Below are positions 45,307-52,935 of a DNA stretch of 64,000 nucleotides, piece by piece; position 1 is the first letter of the stretch, and each line of letters begins with the position of its first letter. The DNA comes from Bacteroidales bacterium UBA5536 (GTDB lineage: Bacteria; Bacteroidota; Bacteroidia; Bacteroidales; F082), in NCBI GenBank assembly GCA_002426795.1, contig DINQ01000015.1:62001-126000 (forward strand), given 5' to 3'. A model generated the notes under the pieces. That model saw nothing but the letters and a program-made list of their open reading frames with translations, searched no databases and had not been told where the DNA came from. Made by a program: the position numbers and the translations under genes.

Positions 45307-45867
45307 ATGAAAAAACCTGCCTTTCTTTTCATACTTCTGATGATTCTCTTTTCTGCAATGCAGTCAAGTGCCCAAAAATACATCACAAAAAACGGTAAAA
45401 TCAGTTTCTATTCAGATGCTCCGACCGAAAAAATTGAAGCCCACAACAACCAGGTAAACAGTGCGCTCGATATCAGCACAGGTGATTTTGTTTTCAAAGT
45501 ATTGATGAAATCATTTCAGTTTGAGAAGGCGTTAATGCAGGAGCATTTCAACGAAAATTATGTGGAATCGGATAAATTTCCGAATGCTATCTTCAAGGGA
45601 AAAATCACCAATCTCGATCAGATTGACTGGGCCAGTGAAGGAAAATACACCGCAGAAATTGAAGGGGAATTAACAATACACGGTGTAACACAAAAAATTT
45701 CTGAAACAGGAAATTTTGAGGTCAATAAAAATGTAATCAACGGATATGCTGTGTTTTACATCTTTGTTGCCGATTACAACATCAAGATTCCTCAGGCTGT
45801 GATTACCAATATTGCAGAAAAAATTGAAATAAAAGTGGAAATTTCTTTAAACCCTTTGAACAAATAA
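45307..45867 (+). CDS. YceI-family exported protein
   Basis: 186 residues from ATG 45307; the longer frame from 45262 would place 15 extra residues in front of a clean signal peptide (MKKPAFLFILLMILFSAMQSSAQ). The mature part has the YceI lipocalin-like barrel: ITKNGKISFYSDAPTEKIEAHN, FNENYVESDKFPNAIFKGKI, KYTAEIEGELTIHGVTQKI. Relatives bind isoprenoid lipids in the periplasm. Same orientation and tight spacing as the two upstream genes. Confidence 0.9.
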   Translation: MKKPAFLFILLMILFSAMQSSAQKYITKNGKISFYSDAPTEKIEAHNNQVNSALDISTGDFVFKVLMKSFQFEKALMQEHFNENYVESDKFPNAIFKGKITNLDQIDWASEGKYTAEIEGELTIHGVTQKISETGNFEVNKNVINGYAVFYIFVADYNIKIPQAVITNIAEKIEIKVEISLNPLNK

Positions 45868-46035
45868 ATTTCTCTGTTGTTTAATTGACGGTTTTGGTTA
45901 TACATTTCAATTTTCTCCTATTTGATACAGGCGTTTTGCTCCCCGCGAAACGTCTGTTTCTTATTAGAACATTTGCATTTAAGAAAATTAATATCGTAAA
46001 TTGCTTTCCCAATTAACCAAAAAACACAATTGCTT

Positions 46036-46455
46036 ATGAGTATGATGAAGGAATTTAAAACATTTGCCATGCGTGGCAATGTCATGGACATGGCCATTGG
46101 TATCATTATTGGCGGTGCTTTTGGAAAGATCATCACTTCGTTTGTCAACGATGTGCTGATGCCTCCCATCGGCATGCTGGTTGGCGGAGTTGATTTTTCT
46201 GAACTAAGCCTCAAACTGAGTGATGCCGTAATGGGCGAAGGCGGAGAAGTGGTGAAAGCTGCTGTTACAATCAATTATGGCAGTTTTATCAACACCGTGA
46301 TCGACTTTCTGATTATCGCTTTTGCTATCTTCATGGTGATCAAGGGAATGAACCGCATGAAGAAGAAAGAAGAAGCTAAACCCGCTCCACCACCTCCTGG
46401 TCCATCAAATGAAGAAAAACTGCTGGGCGAAATTCGCGATCTGTTGAAGAAATAA
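46036..46455 (+). CDS. mscL: large-conductance mechanosensitive channel MscL
   Basis: 139 residues from ATG 46036; a TTG six bases upstream is an unlikely start. The N-terminus MSMMKEFKTFAMRGNVMDMA and the first helix AIGIIIGGAFGKIITSFVNDVLMPPIG are the MscL hallmark. TM2 is NYGSFINTVIDFLIIAFAIFMVIKG in outline, followed by a charged tail and the C-terminal helix EEKLLGEIRDLLKK. It forms the pentameric emergency valve against hypo-osmotic shock. A strong terminator follows. Confidence 0.97.
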   Translation: MSMMKEFKTFAMRGNVMDMAIGIIIGGAFGKIITSFVNDVLMPPIGMLVGGVDFSELSLKLSDAVMGEGGEVVKAAVTINYGSFINTVIDFLIIAFAIFMVIKGMNRMKKKEEAKPAPPPPGPSNEEKLLGEIRDLLKK

Positions 46456-46478
46456 ATAGCAGTGCGCATCTTAAAACC

Positions 46479-46518
46479 AACTGCCGCAACAATTTAATAT
46501 TTGTTGCGGCAGTTTTTT
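46479..46518 (+). terminator. intrinsic terminator after mscL
   Basis: Perfect 14-bp stem (AACTGCCGCAACAA with its complement), 8-nt loop, then six T residues, 23 bases after the mscL stop. Confidence 0.92.
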
Positions 46519-46525
46519 AGTGCTT

Positions 46526-46545
46526 TTAACTAACTTTTTAGTTAA
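46526..46545. promoter_or_regulatory. isolated BlaI-type dyad behind mscL and the BlaR1-like gene
   Basis: The palindrome TTAACTAACTTTTTAGTTAA contains AACTA-N6-TAGTT, the same 16-bp layout as the two dyads in front of the BlaI-like gene, 14 of 16 bases identical to one of them. It lies between convergent genes, not in front of a recognised promoter. Confidence 0.45.
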
Positions 46546-46561
46546 TAGAGTAAAAAAAAAT

Positions 46562-47854
46562 TTAGTTCAACGCAAATTTGATCGGTAAGTTATACGAAAC
46601 ACGAACAGCTTCACCGCGCTGAGTTCCGGGGGTCCAGGCCGGCATGCCTGCAACCACGCGAATGGCTTCTTCGTCGCAACCATCGCCAATGCCACGCAGC
46701 AATTTCACATTACTTACACTACCATCTTTTTCCACAACAAAGTTTACAAACACTCGTCCTTGTGTACCTTTGGTTTTGGCAGCCTCAGGATAATGGATGT
46801 TTTCGGAAAGGTATTTAACCATTGCTTCCTTTCCGCCGGGATAAACCGGCATCACTTCAACAACTGGAAAAACATCATCCTGCGTATCTTCAGCCGGAAG
46901 ATTTTCAGTCATTTTTGGTGATTCGGCTGGCATTTCCTGCGCAACAGCCACTTCTTGCTCTTCTTTTGCCGAAAAGTCGCACGACTGTATCATCAATGCC
47001 AGCAATGCAAAAGGCACTATTGTAATTAATTTCAACCATTTACGGGCTGGTTGTGTACCCTGTTTTTGATTCATCATAAGCATACGTTTTTTGATTAGTG
47101 AAACATTAAAAGGATTGGTTAACAATAAAATTTCTCCACCCAGACTAAAATCGAGCAATGCTTTCTGATAGTCACTTTTTTTGGTCTGAGATAGCGCAAC
47201 GGCATCGGCTTCATATTCATGCATCGCCTTTATTTCGCTGCGGTAGATATAAAAAGCCGGGTGATACCAAAACAACAACTGGAGGATTTCAAAAAACAAA
47301 ACATCCAACGAATGCATCCGGTTGGCATGTGCCTTCTCGTGCGTGATAATCTGGGTAAAGCGATTGTCATGTTGCAGCGTTTCGCATGCAAAAACCCAGT
47401 GAAAAAAAGAAAATGGTGCTTTGTTTTCTTTTAGGTGCACCCAAACCATCCCATTGAGTCTGCTGCGTTTGTTTATTAGAATCATGCGGAACAGAAAGCT
47501 CAATCTTAGTAATAGCATCAATGCTGTAAAAGCCGAAACGAATAAAAAAGCTTGTGAGAAAAAAGGCGTCGTTTCAACTGCGGAAATCACAAACTTATTT
47601 CCAGTGCTCATTTGCTGACCGGCACGAATGATAATCTCGGGCAATTGTACGGCCGTAGTGGTATGACTGAAATCCGAAACTAAAAACCAGCTTGATGGCA
47701 TCAGAGGCAACAGCATCGAAACAAAAACAGAAAAAAGTAAATAATACCGATTGAAAGTTGGTTGCACATGCCGCCTGAGCACAAGGCCGTAGGCCAGGGC
47801 AAACATTAGCCAATAAATGGCAGCGCGTATGTTCCAATCGATGAAGTGTTCCAC
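46562..47854 (-). CDS. BlaR1/MecR1-like M56 metallopeptidase with C-terminal TonB domain
   Basis: 430 residues. Transmembrane helices near 10-28, 38-58 and 100-125 precede the M56 zinc site HEKAH (172-176) and HEYEADA (212-218), the third ligand. Another helix lies near 278-296 (ITIVPFALLALMIQS, then Cys). An acidic linker leads to a TonB-C energy-transducer domain (about 335-430; YPGGKEAMVKYLSENIHYP ... GRVFVNFVVEKDGSV). There is no penicillin-binding sensor domain, unlike staphylococcal BlaR1. It is preceded by a BlaI-type repressor gene 3 nt upstream, so it probably acts as signal-transducing protease cleaving that repressor. What the periplasmic TonB domain senses or contacts is unknown. 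Confidence 0.92.
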   Translation of the reverse strand: MEHFIDWNIRAAIYWLMFALAYGLVLRRHVQPTFNRYYLLFSVFVSMLLPLMPSSWFLVSDFSHTTTAVQLPEIIIRAGQQMSTGNKFVISAVETTPFFSQAFLFVSAFTALMLLLRLSFLFRMILINKRSRLNGMVWVHLKENKAPFSFFHWVFACETLQHDNRFTQIITHEKAHANRMHSLDVLFFEILQLLFWYHPAFYIYRSEIKAMHEYEADAVALSQTKKSDYQKALLDFSLGGEILLLTNPFNVSLIKKRMLMMNQKQGTQPARKWLKLITIVPFALLALMIQSCDFSAKEEQEVAVAQEMPAESPKMTENLPAEDTQDDVFPVVEVMPVYPGGKEAMVKYLSENIHYPEAAKTKGTQGRVFVNFVVEKDGSVSNVKLLRGIGDGCDEEAIRVVAGMPAWTPGTQRGEAVRVSYNLPIKFALN

Positions 47855-47857
47855 TTT

Positions 47858-48250
47858 CTAATTCGGGTTTTCGTTTGGCTTTTCCTGGTTTTCTATTTCA
47901 TTTTCGATGAGTTTCTTCAGTTCTTCCAACTCCTGCAAACTCAGTTTTTTGTCGCGCGAAAAGAAAGACACCATTTGCTTCATCGAATTGCTAAAATAAT
48001 CTTGCAACAAGGAGCGTCCGATAAAACGGGTGTAGTCACTTTTGCTGATCAAAGGATAATATTCATGGCTTTTGCCAAAGGTACTGTGCCCCACAAATCC
48101 TTTGCGCTCAAGTATTCTGACAATTGTCGAAACGGTGTTGTAAGCAGGTTTGGGTTCGGGCAGCCGATCGAGGATGTCGTTTACAAATCCTTTTTCGAGG
48201 TCCCAAAGTTCCTGCATGATTTGCTCTTCGGCTTTGGTGAGTTCGCGCAT
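47858..48250 (-). CDS. BlaI/MecI/CopY-family transcriptional repressor
   Basis: 130 residues. The N-terminal winged helix reads LTKAEEQIMQELWDLEKGFVNDILDRLPEPKPAYNTVSTIVRILERKGFVGH in outline, the standard BlaI fold with the recognition helix AYNTVSTIVRILERKGF; the C-terminal dimerisation helices follow (about 75-125). It represses its own operon until the partner BlaR1-like peptidase cleaves it. Two dyads AACTA-N6-TAGTT sit directly in front of the start codon and overlap the predicted transcription start. No beta-lactamase is encoded nearby, so the regulon is broader or different. Confidence 0.95.
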   Translation of the reverse strand: MRELTKAEEQIMQELWDLEKGFVNDILDRLPEPKPAYNTVSTIVRILERKGFVGHSTFGKSHEYYPLISKSDYTRFIGRSLLQDYFSNSMKQMVSFFSRDKKLSLQELEELKKLIENEIENQEKPNENPN

Positions 48251-48266
48251 AACTAATTGTATAGTT
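48251..48266. promoter_or_regulatory. BlaI-type operator dyad 1
   Basis: AACTAATTGTATAGTT: arms AACTA/TAGTT with 6-nt spacer, directly abutting the repressor start codon. The ACTA-N6-TAGT frame agrees with BlaI/MecI dyads known in other phyla. Confidence 0.6.
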
Positions 48267-48270
48267 TAAT

Positions 48271-48286
48271 AACTAGTTTTTTAGTT
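48271..48286. promoter_or_regulatory. BlaI-type operator dyad 2
   Basis: AACTAGTTTTTTAGTT: the same arms and spacer, with its centre exactly 20 bp from dyad 1, two helical turns, so both dimers would bind the same face of the DNA. It lies just downstream of the predicted -7 element. Confidence 0.65.
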
Positions 48287-48296
48287 TATTATTGTA

Positions 48297-48327
48297 CAAG
48301 AATAGCTCAAATTGCAATGTTTGTCAA
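48297..48327 (-). promoter_or_regulatory. promoter of the BlaI/BlaR1-like operon
   Basis: On the minus strand: TTG (48325-48327), 20 nt, then TATTCTTG (48297-48304), one mismatch to TAnnTTTG. Transcription would start within or next to operator dyad 2. Confidence 0.5.
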
Positions 48328-48371
48328 GAACAAAATCAGTAAACGGTCATTTACAACCAATTAGCGGTTTT

Positions 48372-48941
48372 TCATCGGTTTTTTCGGCCTGCTTCTTTCT
48401 CGAGCTGGTTGTACCATTGTGCTCCAAAACGCCGGATGAGCGGCTCCTTCAAAAACTTGTATAGAGGTAAACCTTCTTTTTGTCCTTTACGTTTGGCAGG
48501 TACGCAAATGCTCCATTGGTGGTAGTTAACATGGACAAACCCATTTTTTTCGACAAGCCGAACAGGATACAAATGACAGCTAACCGGCTTATGAAAGCTA
48601 CACTTCCCGGCCCGAAAGGCTTTTTCGATCGCACAAAAGGCTGTTCCATTTTCGTGAAAAACCACAAAAGCACATTCACTATCATTGACGAGTGGGGTCA
48701 CAAACTGCACATTTTCATCATAATCGAACACACCATTTTCTTCGACCACAGCAATGCCTTCGGGTCGCATATAGGGTTTGATGGCATCCAGATTGTCTTC
48801 GATATCGCCAATTTCATTTTCTTCGAGCGGGGCACCTGCATCCCCAGCCACACAACATTCGCCTTTGCAACGTGGCAAATCACAAATAAACTTCGCATCC
48901 AGAAAATCCTGGCTAACAATTGTATTGTCGATAATTATCAT
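48372..48941 (-). CDS. DUF3109-family protein
   Basis: 189 residues. Cys-rich pattern: FICDLPRCKGECCVAGDAGAPL (about 18-39 in outline), then CAFV, FCAIEKAFRAGKCSFHKPVSCHLYPVR and WSICVPA. These conserved Cys and His residues define DUF3109 (related to the YkgJ/UPF0153 zinc or iron-sulfur binding group). The protein has no signal peptide and is cytosolic. Function is not known. It is a single gene, divergent from the ornithine carbamoyltransferase gene. Confidence 0.88.
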   Translation of the reverse strand: MIIIDNTIVSQDFLDAKFICDLPRCKGECCVAGDAGAPLEENEIGDIEDNLDAIKPYMRPEGIAVVEENGVFDYDENVQFVTPLVNDSECAFVVFHENGTAFCAIEKAFRAGKCSFHKPVSCHLYPVRLVEKNGFVHVNYHQWSICVPAKRKGQKEGLPLYKFLKEPLIRRFGAQWYNQLEKEAGRKNR

Positions 48942-49005
48942 GGTGCAAAATTAAGTATTCAGCAAATAGTTATGTGTATATAGTTTTGTGAACCCTTTGT
49001 TTTCT

Positions 49006-49039
49006 TTGTGAATTAGTTAACAAAATATCCTTAATTTTG
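49006..49039 (+). promoter_or_regulatory. Bacteroidota-type promoter of argF
   Basis: TTTG (49006-49009), 22 nt, then TAATTTTG (49032-49039), an exact -7 element 60 bases before the start codon. Confidence 0.6.
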
Positions 49040-49099
49040 TCGGACAATTGCTGACAACGATAATTAAATCAATTCATTATAACTTTAAAACCATTTATT

Positions 49100-50101
49100 A
49101 TGGCATTCAATCTGAGAAACAGAAATTTTCTGAAGTTGCTTGATTTCACTCCACAGGAAATCAAATTTTTGCTCGATCTTTCAGCCGACCTGAAAAAGGC
49201 AAAATACGCCGGAACCGAACAGCAACGTCTGGCCGGTAAAAACATCGCACTGATTTTCGAAAAAGACTCAACCCGCACCCGTTGCGCCTTTGAAGTGGCT
49301 GCATACGATCAGGGAGCACGCGTTACCTATCTGGGACCTTCTGGCTCACAAATCGGCAAAAAAGAATCGATGAAAGACACTGCCCGCGTGTTAGGTCGCA
49401 TGTACGATGGTATTGAATACCGCGGATACGGCCAGGCCATTGTGGAAGAACTCGGAAAATATGCCGGTGTTCCTGTTTGGAACGGACTCACCAACGAGTT
49501 CCATCCAACACAGATTCTCGCCGATTTCCTGACCATGATGGAGCACAGTGACAAGCCATTGCACCAGGTTAGTTTTGCTTATTGCGGCGATGCCCGTAAC
49601 AATATGGGCAATTCGTTGATGGTAGGCGCTGCCAAAATGGGCATGGATTTTCGTGCTGTTGCCCCCAAGCAAATGTGGCCCGAAGAAGCGCTCGTTAACA
49701 CCTGCCGCGAGATTGCCAAAGAAACAGGTGCTAAAATCACACTTACAGAAAGTGTGGATGATGGCGTGAAAGGGGTTGATTTTCTGTACACCGACGTTTG
49801 GGTTTCGATGGGCGAGGCCGACAGCGTTTGGGAAGAACGCATCAAACTGATGTTGCCTTACCAGGTAAACCAGTCGATGGTGGAAAAAACAGGCAATCCA
49901 AAAGTAAAATTCCTGCACTGCCTGCCAGCTTTCCACAACCGCCAAACGACGATTGGCGAGCAGATTTATCAAAAATTTGGAGTTGAGGCCATGGAAGTAA
50001 ACGACGAAGTGTTCGAATCACCTGCATCGCTGGTGTTTGACGAAGCCGAAAACCGTTTGCACACCATCAAGGCTGTTATGGTTGCCACACTGGGCAGCTA
50101 A
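49100..50101 (+). CDS. argF: ornithine carbamoyltransferase
   Basis: 333 residues, the length of E. coli OTCase. Carbamoyl-phosphate motif STRTR (57-61), HPTQ (135-138), ornithine-loop DVWVSMGE (232-239) and catalytic HCLP (273-276) are all intact. Both SMGE and HCLP mark a true ornithine enzyme rather than the N-acetyl- or N-succinylornithine carbamoyltransferases used by many Bacteroidota. It catalyses ornithine + carbamoyl phosphate to citrulline + Pi, in arginine synthesis or, in reverse, in the arginine deiminase route. No other arg gene is adjacent; it has its own promoter and terminator. Confidence 0.96.
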   Translation: MAFNLRNRNFLKLLDFTPQEIKFLLDLSADLKKAKYAGTEQQRLAGKNIALIFEKDSTRTRCAFEVAAYDQGARVTYLGPSGSQIGKKESMKDTARVLGRMYDGIEYRGYGQAIVEELGKYAGVPVWNGLTNEFHPTQILADFLTMMEHSDKPLHQVSFAYCGDARNNMGNSLMVGAAKMGMDFRAVAPKQMWPEEALVNTCREIAKETGAKITLTESVDDGVKGVDFLYTDVWVSMGEADSVWEERIKLMLPYQVNQSMVEKTGNPKVKFLHCLPAFHNRQTTIGEQIYQKFGVEAMEVNDEVFESPASLVFDEAENRLHTIKAVMVATLGS

Positions 50102-50120
50102 TCGTAATAGTATTTTCTTA

Positions 50121-50155
50121 AGAGCCCAATGACATGATGTTGTTGGGCTTTTTTA
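50121..50155 (+). terminator. intrinsic terminator after argF
   Basis: Stem AGCCCAA/TTGGGCT with a 13-nt loop that can pair further (CAT/ATG-type), followed by six T residues. It ends at the stop of the convergent glycosyltransferase gene. Confidence 0.75.
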
Positions 50156-51289
50156 TTTTCTCCCTTTCCACGACACCTTGATCAGGTTACCAGCCACAAC
50201 AGAGAAAACAACATAGAAAGGATAGATGAGCTGAAGCGGAAACGACCAACTGAGCAAATATCGGCGCTTCATAAAACTTGAAACAGCAAGCAGGATAGGG
50301 TAGTCTACCAAAAACTTTAGCAAAATAAACAATAGGTAAAACAAGAACAGAAATGGCTGGAAAAATGCAGCGGCGAACAGTGAAACCAGACCAAAATTGA
50401 ACAAGAAAACAATAACTGCCGGAAAGAAAATACTGGGGCTGGAATATGACCTGCTCTTCGAAACCCAGCGCAGCCGTTGTCTGAAAAAGTCCTTCACACT
50501 TGGCTGAGGAAAGGTGCGAACAATTGCATCTTCGTTCAAAACAAACGAAACTCCTCTTTTTCCGAAGGCTTTTAAAAATGCTTCCATCATGAAAACATCG
50601 TCACCCGAAACCAAACGCTGATCGGAGCGATGTGCCTGCGCTGCCATTGCAGCATCGCGTTCGAAGGCCATATTTGCACCATTTCCCATGGCCGGCCAGC
50701 CAACACCAGATGCACCGGCTGTGCTCCCAATCAGGCTCATAAACTCGAGTACCTGCACACGCTCGAATGCGTTTGAGGCCGGATCGAGAAGTACTGGTCC
50801 AAGTAATATTTTTGCCCCAGACGCCTGATGAGCCGCAACCATACTTTTGATCCAGAGCGGTGAAATCCTGCAGTCGGCATCTGTGACCAAAACCAAATCG
50901 CCGGTAGCCATTTGCAGGGCCTGCGATAAGGCCGCCTTTTTCCCTTTACCATCAGCAGTAAAAACCCTGCACTCAAACAAAGGATATTGGTGAGCAAAAT
51001 CAATCGCTTTCTGCAAAGTTCCATCTTCAGAATGGTCATCGATCAATATCACTTCAAAAGCACTATTGGGATAATTTTGCTCAAACAAATCCTGAAGCAA
51101 CGCTTCAATTTGTCCGGCCTCGTTACGGGCTGCAATCAATACAGAAACACTTTCGATGCTTATTTTGGTAGTGTTGTCTGGCGTACGGAGCCGATACCAT
51201 CCAATGGTATAGGCCACAATGAGCAGCACATAAAGCGCTGCAATCATCTCAAGCACACGCAAAAGCCAAATAAGTGTTTCAACTTCCAT
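50153..51289 (-). CDS. membrane-bound family 2 glycosyltransferase
   Basis: 378 residues from ATG 51289; the frame is open 45 codons further upstream but that part lies inside the preceding gene. An N-terminal helix (about 5-30) is followed by a GT-A catalytic domain: VSVLIAARNEA (about 47-57), LIDDHSEDGT, the metal-binding LVTDADCR, GDDVFM and the processive-type QRLRW. C-terminal helices (about 290-375) follow. It overlaps the end of the upstream flippase-like gene by 11 bases, which implies coupling. It likely transfers sugars to a membrane lipid or glycan; donor and acceptor are unknown. Confidence 0.9.
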   Translation of the reverse strand: MEVETLIWLLRVLEMIAALYVLLIVAYTIGWYRLRTPDNTTKISIESVSVLIAARNEAGQIEALLQDLFEQNYPNSAFEVILIDDHSEDGTLQKAIDFAHQYPLFECRVFTADGKGKKAALSQALQMATGDLVLVTDADCRISPLWIKSMVAAHQASGAKILLGPVLLDPASNAFERVQVLEFMSLIGSTAGASGVGWPAMGNGANMAFERDAAMAAQAHRSDQRLVSGDDVFMMEAFLKAFGKRGVSFVLNEDAIVRTFPQPSVKDFFRQRLRWVSKSRSYSSPSIFFPAVIVFLFNFGLVSLFAAAFFQPFLFLFYLLFILLKFLVDYPILLAVSSFMKRRYLLSWSFPLQLIYPFYVVFSVVAGNLIKVSWKGRK

Positions 51290-52307
51290 TTTGTTCCCTC
51301 CTGAAAAATTTAAGCCTGTATACAAACAAAACGCCCAAAATCGCGGGAATGGCCAGGTTGATGAACCAAACAGCCGTGCTTGCCAGAAACACATTGATTT
51401 CGGTAGCAGCACTATAGCCGCCAAACTTCGTCAGCCACGTGCCAAAAAGATAAACACTCACGCTGCCTCGCACGCCCAACTCGGTCAGGGCAATGGTGGG
51501 TATCAAAGTAATCAACAGATACATAATTGCAGCCAGCATGAAGGCCGTCAAATAACTCAACGGGATCTCAAAAAACCATAGTAGCAGAATAAATTGAAAC
51601 GAAAAAACAACATACCTTCCAACCGACAACAATAAAACCCTGAGAAGTTGCAAACGACTATAATAACTGAATACTTCGGCATAGCGCATCAAACGTTCTT
51701 TCTGTTTGTTGAATAGGGTAGCAATGACCAGATTCAGCAAACCCACATTGAAATACAACACTAAAATACCTGTAAGGATCATCAATATAGCAAAAACGAA
51801 TCCGGCAAAAAGCCATGCGTGCAGGCTGTTTTCGACACCGTAATATATAGGCAGGTAAAACAAAACAGCCAGACTGCCGATCACAGCCGTTGTGATTAAT
51901 TGCGCAAGGCTACCAATAATAGTCACCAAAACACCTTTGATGTGGCTTCCCTTTTTCAATATAAAAACCCTTCCCAAATAATCGCCCACACGGTTTGGTA
52001 AAAACATACTCACGGAAATCCCTGTTAAAACAGCAGTAAAACTTTGATTCAGTTTAACTTTCTCAATTGGAGAAATCAACAGATACCATTTTCTTGCCTC
52101 CAGTAAAAGATTGACCGGCATGAGAAAGATAGCCAAAATCAATATAGCAAGCTGTGATGTTGAATTGGCAGAAAGCATAAACTGTCCGAACAAATCAACA
52201 ATATTTCGCTTTTCGACCAGTTGATCGTAAAGGTACCAGGTGGTTGCCAGGATGATCAGCAGCCGAAGTACCAGATTGGCTATTTTGCGTACTTTTGTTT
52301 TTGTCAA
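51279..52307 (-). CDS. lysylphosphatidylglycerol synthase/UPF0104-type membrane protein
   Basis: 342 residues with about eight transmembrane helices. Family features are LPNRVGDYLGRVFILKKGS (about 106-124) and the later IPTIALTELGVRGSVSVYLFG (about 280-300), typical of the flippase-like LPG_synthase_TM/UPF0104 proteins that often accompany GT2 enzymes. The apparent start is TTG (52305-52307), since no in-frame ATG lies near and the next Met is residue 44, after the first helix. It is coupled to the downstream GT2 gene, so the pair probably makes or flips a glycolipid. This last step is inference. Confidence 0.85.
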   Translation of the reverse strand: MTKTKVRKIANLVLRLLIILATTWYLYDQLVEKRNIVDLFGQFMLSANSTSQLAILILAIFLMPVNLLLEARKWYLLISPIEKVKLNQSFTAVLTGISVSMFLPNRVGDYLGRVFILKKGSHIKGVLVTIIGSLAQLITTAVIGSLAVLFYLPIYYGVENSLHAWLFAGFVFAILMILTGILVLYFNVGLLNLVIATLFNKQKERLMRYAEVFSYYSRLQLLRVLLLSVGRYVVFSFQFILLLWFFEIPLSYLTAFMLAAIMYLLITLIPTIALTELGVRGSVSVYLFGTWLTKFGGYSAATEINVFLASTAVWFINLAIPAILGVLFVYRLKFFRREQNGS

Positions 52308-52374
52308 TGCGGGATATTGAATATGGACAAACCAGCGTTATTGGCGATTTAATGATGCTAATTTCGGTAAATTA

Positions 52375-52929
52375 TTGAAAACAGAACGAATTATTTTAGG
52401 AATAGACCCGGGCACCACCATTATGGGCTATGGTTTGATTGCACAAAAGGGCACCGAGATTTCGCTCATCGTGATGGGGGTGTTGAAGCTGCACAAATAC
52501 ACCAATCAGGCCATGAAACTCAAAAAGATTTTTGAACGTGTGCTCGAGCTCATCGAAGAATATCATCCTGATGAGTTGGCCATAGAAGCGCCATTTTTCG
52601 GGAAAAACGTACAGTCGATGCTCAAGCTCGGTCGGGCGCAGGGCGTGGCCATGGCTGCCGGTCTGTACAAAGACATTCCAATTTTTGAGTATTCACCCAA
52701 AAAGATCAAACAAAGCATCACCGGTAACGGAAACGCCTCAAAAGAACAGGTAGCAGCCATGCTGCAACGCCTGATGGAGTTTGCCCACCAACCCGATCAC
52801 CTGGATGCTACGGACGGTCTCGCAGCCGCGGTTTGTCACTTTTTTCAGGGAAGCAAAAAGGCAACAGAAAAATCATACAGTGGCTGGGGTGCATTCCTTT
52901 CTGAAAACCCTGATCGAATCAAAAAATAA
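52375..52929 (+). CDS. ruvC: crossover junction endodeoxyribonuclease RuvC
   Basis: Holliday-junction resolvase of 184 residues. Catalytic acidic residues lie in the expected segments: ILGIDPGTTIMGYG (D9 region), LAIEAPFFGKN (E about 69), and the C-terminal HLDATDGLAAAVCH with Asp pair (about 142-145). It acts with RuvAB to resolve recombination intermediates. The start is TTG 52375, because no in-frame ATG occurs upstream and the next Met lies inside the first catalytic motif. The divergent neighbour also starts with TTG. A TACTTTTG -7 box at 52290-52297 could drive it. Confidence 0.95.
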   Translation: MKTERIILGIDPGTTIMGYGLIAQKGTEISLIVMGVLKLHKYTNQAMKLKKIFERVLELIEEYHPDELAIEAPFFGKNVQSMLKLGRAQGVAMAAGLYKDIPIFEYSPKKIKQSITGNGNASKEQVAAMLQRLMEFAHQPDHLDATDGLAAAVCHFFQGSKKATEKSYSGWGAFLSENPDRIKK

Positions 52930-52935
52930 CAATCG

